In this document: positions 6,567 to 10,905 of the stretch, piece after piece
How the letters are laid out: every line of letters starts with the position of its first letter
Numbering within the stretch: position 1 is the stretch's first letter
NCBI GenBank assembly: GCA_025464915.1
Contig: JAODNF010000049.1
Span: 1-10,905, forward strand
Direction: 5' to 3'
Origin: Frankiales bacterium
GTDB taxonomy: Bacteria; Actinomycetota; Actinomycetes; Mycobacteriales; SCTD01
Length of the DNA: 10,905 bases
Translations under genes and position numbers: made by a program
Notes under the pieces: generated by a model
The model's database searches: none
What the model saw: only the letters and a program-made list of their open reading frames with translations
What the model was told of the DNA's origin: nothing

Positions 6567-7724
6567 GTGGAACTCCTCGACCGGCTCGACGCGCTCGTGG
6601 GCGAGCTCGCCCTCGTGCAGCTCGACGCGCTCGAGGACGGCTCGCTGCGCGCGATGGCCGTCGGCGTCGAGCGGCTGGCCGGGCAGCTGCGCGGGATCGC
6701 CTCGCAGGCCCTCGGCCAGATCGAGCGCAGAGTGCCGGACGGGTGTGCGTGGTGGTGGCGCGACGAGACCGGGCTGAGCGGGGAGGCCGCCGGCTACGCC
6801 GTCCGCCGCTCGCGCGACCTGCGCTCGATGCCCGTCGTGTCCGACGCGGTCGTGACCGGCGAGATCTCCCTCGAGAAGGCCGCCGCGCTGACCGGCCTCG
6901 TCGGCAGGCTCGACCCGCAGCTGATCGAGTCCTTCGAGCCGGAGCTCGTGGCGGGCGCCAAGGACCGCACCGTGAGCGGCATCCACTCCTGGGTCCGGTT
7001 CCTCATCGCCCAGAACTCCGAGCAGGACCTCGTCGACGAGCAGGCCGCCGCGGAGGCGATCCGGATGCTGCAGTACCGGCTGGGCCCGGACGGCGTGGTG
7101 CGCGGCCGGTTCGCGATCCCGGCCGGCGCCTTCGAGCCGGTCGCCGCGGTGATCGAGCCACTGGCCCGCAAGCAGGGAGAGCACGACACCCGTACCGCCG
7201 CCCAGCGCCGCGCCGACGCCCTCGTGGACGTCTTCGAGGCAGCAGCCCGCTGGATGGACCTGCCGCAGGCCGGTGGGCAGCCGGTGCACGTCAGCTACGT
7301 GCTCGGTGCCGAGTGGGCAGCCGGCCAGGAAGGGGCGCCGCCGGCCGCCGGGGCGTGGATGGGGCCGATGACGCGGGCCCGCGCCGAGGCCGCCCTGTGC
7401 GACGCGCGGCTGCACCGGGTGCTGCTCGACGAGAACGGCCAGGTGCGCTCCCTGGAGGCCGTCAACGACCAGATCACCCGCGCCCAGCGCCGCGCGGTCG
7501 CCGCCCGGGACCAGAGCTGCGTCGCACACGGCTGCAACCGCCCGCCCGCCTTCTGCGACGTGCACCACCTGATCTCCCGCGAGGACGGCGGTCCGACGGT
7601 CTTGGACAACCTGGCGCTGCTCTGCCGCCGACACCACGTGATGTGGCACGAGGGGCGCATCCTGCTGCCCCACCTACGCGTGCCGTGGCTCCGCAAGCCC
7701 CTCGACCCGCCGATGGTGGCCTGA
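6567..7724 (+). CDS. DUF222 domain / HNH endonuclease protein (13E12 repeat family)
   Basis: This 385-residue protein has an N-terminal DUF222 region (about 1-270, helical, Ala/Leu/Arg-rich, with SGEAAGYAVRRSRDL and GEISLEKAAALTGLV) and a C-terminal HNH nuclease. The nuclease has C318 and C323 before the core, H333-H334 in CDVHHLISREDGG, N348 in LDNLALLC, C353 and H356-H357, so the ββα-metal centre looks intact with Cys ligands for structural zinc. Such proteins are abundant in actinobacteria, where many copies exist per genome; the mycobacterial REP13E12 repeats are the known example and serve as a phage integration site. Their cellular role is not known. The GTG start at 6567 lacks a clear ribosome-binding site. 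Codon use resembles the neighbours and no terminal repeats flank it, so recent mobility is not shown. Confidence 0.92.
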   Translation: MELLDRLDALVGELALVQLDALEDGSLRAMAVGVERLAGQLRGIASQALGQIERRVPDGCAWWWRDETGLSGEAAGYAVRRSRDLRSMPVVSDAVVTGEISLEKAAALTGLVGRLDPQLIESFEPELVAGAKDRTVSGIHSWVRFLIAQNSEQDLVDEQAAAEAIRMLQYRLGPDGVVRGRFAIPAGAFEPVAAVIEPLARKQGEHDTRTAAQRRADALVDVFEAAARWMDLPQAGGQPVHVSYVLGAEWAAGQEGAPPAAGAWMGPMTRARAEAALCDARLHRVLLDENGQVRSLEAVNDQITRAQRRAVAARDQSCVAHGCNRPPAFCDVHHLISREDGGPTVLDNLALLCRRHHVMWHEGRILLPHLRVPWLRKPLDPPMVA

Positions 7725-7728
7725 GCCG

Positions 7729-8514
7729 TCAGTCGTGCGTGATCAGCCGCTGGACCATCGTGTCCCGCTCCAGGACCTCGCCCGCGTGCGCTGCCAGTCC
7801 TCGCCAGTCGTCCGACGCTGCCCGGAAGTACCTGCCGGTCAGCGCATCCAGCATGCCGCTGCCCAGGTCGGCGATCAGGTCGAGCGAGGCATTCATGGGG
7901 GTCCAGAGCTCTTCGGAGTCCCAGTCGTCGGCGAACACCTCGGCGGTCATGTCCGTCTTGACCGTGCCGGGTGAGATCGCGAAGACGGACACGCCCACGG
8001 CGCGTACCTCACCTGCGAGTGCTTCGGTGAAGCGGTTCACCGCTGCCTTGCTCGCCATGTAGGCAGACGTCAGCTGACCGTCGTTGTCCGGTCCGATCGG
8101 GTAGGTGGCCGCGCCCGACGAGACGTTGACGATGCGGCCGCTCCCCCGGGCAGTCATCGCCGGGACGACCGCGCGGCAGCACGCCACGGTCCCGCGGACG
8201 TTGACCTCCATCACCCGCCACCAGTCCGACTCGGTCATGTCGAGCGTGAGCGCGCTCCCACCCGACACCGCCGCGTTGTTCACGAGCAGGTCGGGCACAC
8301 CCACCTCGTCCAGCACTCGCTCGAACACCGAAGTCACGGCTGCCGGGTCCGCGACGTCCACGACGTAGGGCAGCGCCCCCGTCTCCGACGCCACGACCTC
8401 CAGGTCAGCACCCGAGCGCGCCATCGCCACGACCGTCCCGCCCGCCTCGGTCAACCGGGCGACGAGCCCACGGCCGATCCCCCGCGAAGCCCCGGTGACG
8501 ACGGCGATGCTCAT
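7729..8514 (-). CDS. Short-chain dehydrogenase/reductase (SDR) family oxidoreductase
   Basis: This 261-residue enzyme is a classical SDR using NAD(H) or NADP(H). The cofactor motif TGASRGIG (7-14) comes directly after the first strand; R11 and R33 suggest NADP preference, as an inference. NNAAV is at 79-83 (Ala in place of the usual Gly), structural N105 lies in VNVRG, S133 in IVNVSSG, and Y152-MAS-K156 is the catalytic pair. The Ser-to-Tyr spacing is 19 residues, against about 13 in the common pattern, owing to a small insert (PIGPDNDGQ). SPGTVKTDM (181-189) is typical. The start ATG overlaps the preceding DUF2505 stop as ATGA, so it is the last gene of the CNNM operon. It converges on the HNH gene with a 4-base gap. 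The substrate cannot be predicted. Confidence 0.94.
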   Translation of the reverse strand: MSIAVVTGASRGIGRGLVARLTEAGGTVVAMARSGADLEVVASETGALPYVVDVADPAAVTSVFERVLDEVGVPDLLVNNAAVSGGSALTLDMTESDWWRVMEVNVRGTVACCRAVVPAMTARGSGRIVNVSSGAATYPIGPDNDGQLTSAYMASKAAVNRFTEALAGEVRAVGVSVFAISPGTVKTDMTAEVFADDWDSEELWTPMNASLDLIADLGSGMLDALTGRYFRAASDDWRGLAAHAGEVLERDTMVQRLITHD

Positions 8515-8999
8515 GCGAGCACCGCTCGCACGACCTCTTCCTCGGCGTGGGCGATGCGCTGGATCTGCTCGCAGATGAACGACTCGATCTTCCCGCCCAC
8601 GAGCGGCACCTGCACGGTAACCTCTGCCGACGCGGTGTGACGGGTCCCGTCGCCGACCGGCTCGATGGTCTGCGTCCCGCGGATGCGCACCGGCGTCCCC
8701 GGGATCTCCGCGGTCCACGTGCACGACCGGACCCCGCCGATCGACGGCCCCCACGAGTCCGTCGTGATGATCCTGACGTCCGACGGCGCCAGCTTGGAGA
8801 TGAAGCCCGGCAGCGGTTCGCTCCGGCGGGACATGACGAGAATGACGGAGCCGTCGGCGCTCTCCTCGCGGCTCACCAGGGTGCAGTCGTCCTGCATCCG
8901 CTCGGCGACCTGCGCGGCCCACGACGGCCCCGACAGCACGGCGAACAGGGTCTCGACGTCAGTGTCCCCGTCGCTGACGTGCGTGGTCGTCTTCCCCAC
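8511..8999 (-). CDS. DUF2505 family protein, second tandem copy
   Basis: This 162-residue protein of the DUF2505 family is expected to adopt a START/polyketide-cyclase-like fold with a ligand cavity; no function is established. It aligns with the upstream paralogue along its whole length: DVETLFAVLS against DVETTYAAIS, LPGFISKL against IPGFLQKF, GGVRSCTW against SGVRSGTW, and VPLVGGKIES against IPLIGGKAED. That alignment fixes the start at GTG 8999, because the first residues then match one to one. An ATG at 9026 in the same frame would add nine unmatched residues and overlap the upstream gene. The gap to that gene's stop is a single base, and the stop overlaps the SDR start as ATGA. The pair clearly arose by duplication followed by strong divergence. 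Confidence 0.88.
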   Translation of the reverse strand: MGKTTTHVSDGDTDVETLFAVLSGPSWAAQVAERMQDDCTLVSREESADGSVILVMSRRSEPLPGFISKLAPSDVRIITTDSWGPSIGGVRSCTWTAEIPGTPVRIRGTQTIEPVGDGTRHTASAEVTVQVPLVGGKIESFICEQIQRIAHAEEEVVRAVLA

Positions 9000-9000
9000 C

Positions 9001-9492
9001 TCAGCTGACCATGCCTCGGAGCACATCGGCCTCCGAGGAGGTGAGCTTCTTGGTCATCCCGACGGCGACGTCCTCCGCCTTCCCGCCGATGAGCGGGATG
9101 GACGCCTTGATCTCGCCCTCGACGACGTAGGAGCAGCCGGTGCCCGACGGCTCGAGGCGCATGGTGCCGCCGACGCGAACGGGGGATCCCGGTGTGTCCG
9201 CCTTCCACGTCCCGGACCGCACGCCGCTGGAGGCAGCGGACCAGGTGTCGGTCTGCACGACGCGACCGTCTGCCGGCAGGAACTTCTGCAGGAAGCCGGG
9301 GATCCCGTCAGGGAGCTTGCGCGAGACGACCAGCGTCACCGCATCGCCATCGCCAGTGGCACGGGAGACCACGGAGCTGCCGTCCTTCAGCCTCGACGCC
9401 TTCGCTGTGGCCCATCCCTCGCTCGAGATCGCTGCGTAGGTGGTCTCGACATCTGCCGGGATCTCATAGCTGACCGAGAACTTCTTGGACAC
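9001..9492 (-). CDS. DUF2505 family protein, first tandem copy
   Basis: This 163-residue member of DUF2505 is likely cytoplasmic, with no signal peptide. It begins SKKFSVSYEIPADVETTYAAI, the usual opening of START-like proteins (a strand, then the helix after the PADVE turn). Other marks are GIPGFLQKFLP (63-73), VVQTDTW (78-84), SGVRSGTWKAD (89-99), the PGSPVRVGGTMRLEP strands (101-115) and SIPLIGGKAED (131-141), leading into the long C-terminal helix. GTG at 9492 is chosen because a good Shine-Dalgarno, AGGGGAG, lies 5 bases upstream. The open frame runs on to 9549, but only inside the end of the transporter gene. It sits 13 bases after that gene. Relatives occur across actinobacteria, but the ligand is unknown. 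Confidence 0.88.
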   Translation of the reverse strand: MSKKFSVSYEIPADVETTYAAISSEGWATAKASRLKDGSSVVSRATGDGDAVTLVVSRKLPDGIPGFLQKFLPADGRVVQTDTWSAASSGVRSGTWKADTPGSPVRVGGTMRLEPSGTGCSYVVEGEIKASIPLIGGKAEDVAVGMTKKLTSSEADVLRGMVS

Positions 9493-9497
9493 GGGAG

Positions 9498-9504
9498 CTC
9501 CCCT
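9498..9504 (-). promoter_or_regulatory. Shine-Dalgarno of the first DUF2505 gene, deciding its start
   Basis: On the minus strand this reads AGGGGAG, 5 bases before the GTG at 9492, making that GTG the start rather than the in-frame ATG at 9549. It overlaps a 10-bp palindrome, GGGAGCTCCC, at 9493-9502. Confidence 0.7.
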
Positions 9505-9505
9505 T

Positions 9506-10804
9506 CTAGGACGCCTCGGCGTCGGACGTGGAGACGATAGGCGCAACACGAACGCGACTCACGCGACGTCCGTCGAGCTCGGTGACCTCGAGCCGGTGCC
9601 CGTCCGCCTCGACGGCGTCCCCGAGGCGCGGCACGTGACCCAGCACAGCCATCACGTAGCCGGCCAGCGTCTCGTAGGGCCCCTCGGGGAGCCGTACACC
9701 GGTCTGCTCCGAGACCTCGTCGAGGTTGAGCAGACCGTCGGCTTCCATGTCGCTGCCGCGGAACTTCAGCATGTCGGCGGGCTCGTCGTACTCGTCGCGG
9801 ATGTCTCCGATGACCTCCTCGATGAGGTCCTCGAGCGTGACGATGCCGGCCGTGCCGCCGTACTCGTCGACGACGATGGCGAGGTGGTGGCCCTCGCGCC
9901 GCATCTCGGACAGCGCTGCCAGCACCTTCTTGGTCCCGGGCAGCATCTTCACCTCGCGCGTGACGTCGGAGACCTTCGTCGTCCGGGCCCGCGCGGCGGG
10001 CAGCAGCAGGTCGCGGACGTGCACGAACCCGACGACATCGTCCTGGGAGGAGCGCACGACCGGGTAGCGCGAGTGCGGCTGCTCCGCCGTGACCCGCGCC
10101 GCCCGAGCGACGGTGAGCGAGTGCTCGAGGAACTCCACCTCGGTCCGCGGAATCATCACCTCGCGGATCTGCCGCTCCCCTGCCGCGAAGACCTCGTCGA
10201 TGAGCTTGCGCTCGTCCTTGGTCAGCGACTCGTGCGATGCCACCAGACCGCGCAGCTCCTCCTCCGTGATGGCGTCGCGCTTCGCGGTGGGGTCGCCACC
10301 GACGAGGCGCACGACGAAGTCCGTGGAGCGGGACAGCACCCACACGATCGGCCGCATCGCGGTCGCGAAGCGGTCGAGCAGCGGCGCCAGCAGCAGCGCT
10401 GCCCCCTCGGCGCGCTGGAGGCCGAGCCGCTTCGGCACGAGCTCGCCGACGACGATCGCGACGTAGCTGATGACGAGCGTGATCGCGATCAGGGCCAGCA
10501 CGTCGGCGACACCGCTGGACAGGCCGGCGTCCTCCAGCACGGGCTGCAGGTGCGAGGAAAGCCGAGACTCGCCGAAGGCCGCTGACATGAACCCGGCGAA
10601 GGTCACGCCGATCTGAGCGGCGGCGAGGAACCGGTTCGGCGACGAGGTCAGGGAGGTGATCCGCTCGCCGCGCTTGCCGCGCTCGGCCAGGTTCTTGACC
10701 TGGCTCTCGCGCAGCGAGACCAGCGCGATCTCGCCGGCGACGAAGACCGCGCCGAACAAGATGAGCACCAGGATCAGGCCGGAGCTGATGAGGATGTCGT
10801 TCAC
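9506..10804 (-). CDS. CNNM/CorC-like transporter (hemolysin family protein): DUF21, two CBS domains, CorC_HlyC domain
   Basis: This 432-residue membrane protein belongs to the CNNM/CorB family, linked to magnesium or other divalent cation export and homeostasis; the hemolysin name is historical. The DUF21 transmembrane domain (about 1-195) has hydrophobic segments near 6-26, 57-77, 100-122 and 135-157, with FVAGEIALVSLRES (21-34) and GELVPKRLGL (120-129). CBS1 is at about 216-275 (VMIPRTEVEFL, RYPVV) and CBS2 at about 283-337, with the diagnostic VVDEYGGTAGIVTLEDLIEE (311-330). The CorC_HlyC domain follows (about 345-422). The length is normal. The GTG start is preceded by AGGGAG at a 9-base spacing, but that site lies inside a strong hairpin. 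It is the first gene of an operon with two DUF2505 genes and an SDR. Confidence 0.94.
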   Translation of the reverse strand: MNDILISSGLILVLILFGAVFVAGEIALVSLRESQVKNLAERGKRGERITSLTSSPNRFLAAAQIGVTFAGFMSAAFGESRLSSHLQPVLEDAGLSSGVADVLALIAITLVISYVAIVVGELVPKRLGLQRAEGAALLLAPLLDRFATAMRPIVWVLSRSTDFVVRLVGGDPTAKRDAITEEELRGLVASHESLTKDERKLIDEVFAAGERQIREVMIPRTEVEFLEHSLTVARAARVTAEQPHSRYPVVRSSQDDVVGFVHVRDLLLPAARARTTKVSDVTREVKMLPGTKKVLAALSEMRREGHHLAIVVDEYGGTAGIVTLEDLIEEVIGDIRDEYDEPADMLKFRGSDMEADGLLNLDEVSEQTGVRLPEGPYETLAGYVMAVLGHVPRLGDAVEADGHRLEVTELDGRRVSRVRVAPIVSTSDAEAS

Positions 10805-10807
10805 GAC

Positions 10808-10834
10808 GGCGCGCTCCCTGCGCGGGGGCGCGCC
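10808..10834 (-). promoter_or_regulatory. Hairpin covering the ribosome-binding site of the CNNM gene
   Basis: In the minus-strand message GGCGCGC (10834-10828) pairs perfectly with GCGCGCC (10814-10808). Within the loop, CCC can also pair with GGG, leaving one bulged A, for about 10 all-GC pairs and a six-base loop CGCGCA. The Shine-Dalgarno AGGGAG (10819-10814) is almost wholly inside the 3' side of the stem, and the stem ends 3 bases before the GTG. This would hinder initiation unless it is opened. The pairing is seen directly; regulation is inferred. Confidence 0.5.
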
Positions 10835-10864
10835 TGCCTACTCGGAGGGTGGTCCACGTCGGGA

Positions 10865-10892
10865 AGCCTAGGCGAAGGGCCCGGTACGTCGA
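10865..10892 (-). promoter_or_regulatory. Candidate promoter of the CNNM-DUF2505-SDR operon
   Basis: On the minus strand, TCGACG (10892-10887) resembles a -35 TTGACA. After a 16-base spacer comes TAGGCT (10870-10865), a TANNNT -10 box centred on the palindrome GCCTAGGC. Transcription would begin near 10858, giving a leader of about 50 bases that contains the hairpin at 10808-10834. The match is modest. Confidence 0.4.
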
Positions 10893-10905
10893 CGACGCAC
10901 CGGGC
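10879..10905. repeat. Inverted repeat at the window edge (7-bp arms)
   Basis: GCCCGGT (10879-10885) and ACCGGGC (10899-10905) are perfect inverted copies around a 13-base spacer that contains the palindrome GTCGAC. The repeat may continue past the end of the window. It could be a terminator for a gene to the right, or an operator, since it covers the candidate -35 of the CNNM promoter. No T tract is seen on the minus side. Confidence 0.4.

Noticed and set aside
6535..6777. GTG at 6535 as an alternative gene start before the HNH gene
   Set aside because: It is in a different frame from the HNH protein and lies in the 5' arm of the hairpin; the short product has no features.
6426..7673. 415-codon minus-strand open frame opposite the HNH gene
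   Set aside because: Low-complexity composition typical of an antisense shadow; the plus strand has a complete domain protein.
7721..7732. CTGA-GCCG-TCAG inverted repeat at the HNH/SDR junction as a bidirectional terminator
   Set aside because: The four-base arms are formed by the two convergent TGA stops and their preceding base; too short to be meaningful.
6554..8062. 502-codon plus-strand open frame across the HNH gene and into the SDR gene
   Set aside because: It is a shifted frame of the HNH gene (Arg/Ala/Gly/Pro-rich) that then runs antisense to the SDR gene; no recognisable motif.
8515..8922. Upstream extension of the SDR frame
   Set aside because: The Rossmann motif must begin near the N-terminus; ATG at 8514 gives that and an ATGA overlap with the DUF2505 stop.
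9000..9026. ATG at 9026 as start of the second DUF2505 gene
   Set aside because: Alignment with the paralogue begins exactly at the GTG at 8999; the extra nine residues have no counterpart.
9485..10585. 366-codon plus-strand open frame opposite the CNNM gene
   Set aside because: Antisense shadow with Arg/Asp/Leu/His-rich composition; the minus strand carries four recognisable domains.

Overview
The window looks like a chromosomal segment of a high-GC actinomycete (Actinomycetota). Codons end mostly in G or C, GTG starts are common, neighbouring genes overlap by 1 to 4 bases, and several families are typical of that phylum: DUF222/HNH nuclease, DUF2505, KNG-type D,D-carboxypeptidase and a SnoaL-like protein. 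The genus cannot be fixed from the sequence alone. Almost every base is coding. I see no rRNA, tRNA, CRISPR array, transposase, integrase or prophage, and no recognisable multi-gene defence or biosynthetic system. The window is mainly conserved housekeeping sequence with some interesting small-scale structure.

Layout. (1) Positions 1-927, plus strand: the 3' end of sdhA overlaps sdhB by one base, giving the catalytic arm of succinate dehydrogenase. (2) 1044-2162, plus strand: a secreted, membrane-anchored D-alanyl-D-alanine carboxypeptidase, alone. (3) 5360 down to 2143, minus strand: a tight four-gene operon of trpS, a 2'-5' RNA ligase/cyclic phosphodiesterase-like protein, a YihY/BrkB-family membrane protein and a SnoaL/NTF2-like protein. 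Its last gene converges on, and overlaps by 20 bases, the end of the carboxypeptidase gene. (4) 5384-6490, plus strand: a geranylgeranyl-reductase-family flavoprotein, divergent from trpS across only 23 bases. (5) 6567-7724, plus strand: a DUF222/HNH nuclease of the 13E12 type. (6) 10804 down to 7729, minus strand: a second tight four-gene operon of a CNNM/CorC-like transporter (DUF21-CBS-CBS-CorC_HlyC), two tandem DUF2505 paralogues and a short-chain dehydrogenase. It converges on the HNH gene with a 4-base gap.

How the genes may work together. SdhAB feeds the quinone pool, and the flavoprotein belongs to a family that reduces isoprenoid chains, including the menaquinone tail in actinobacteria; a link between them is only a guess. 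The trpS operon pairs tRNA charging with a putative RNA 2',3'-end enzyme. The CNNM operon combines a membrane transporter with two START-like lipid- or ligand-binding-fold proteins and an oxidoreductase, with coupled translation at the two downstream junctions.

The signals most worth a second look are not genes. They are: the divergent trpS/flavoprotein promoter, where two -10 boxes share the same TA and both transcripts are predicted to be leaderless; a GC-rich hairpin that would bury the Shine-Dalgarno of the CNNM gene; the near absence of CTAG, whose four occurrences fall only at two stop codons and two candidate promoters; and the tandem DUF2505 pair.
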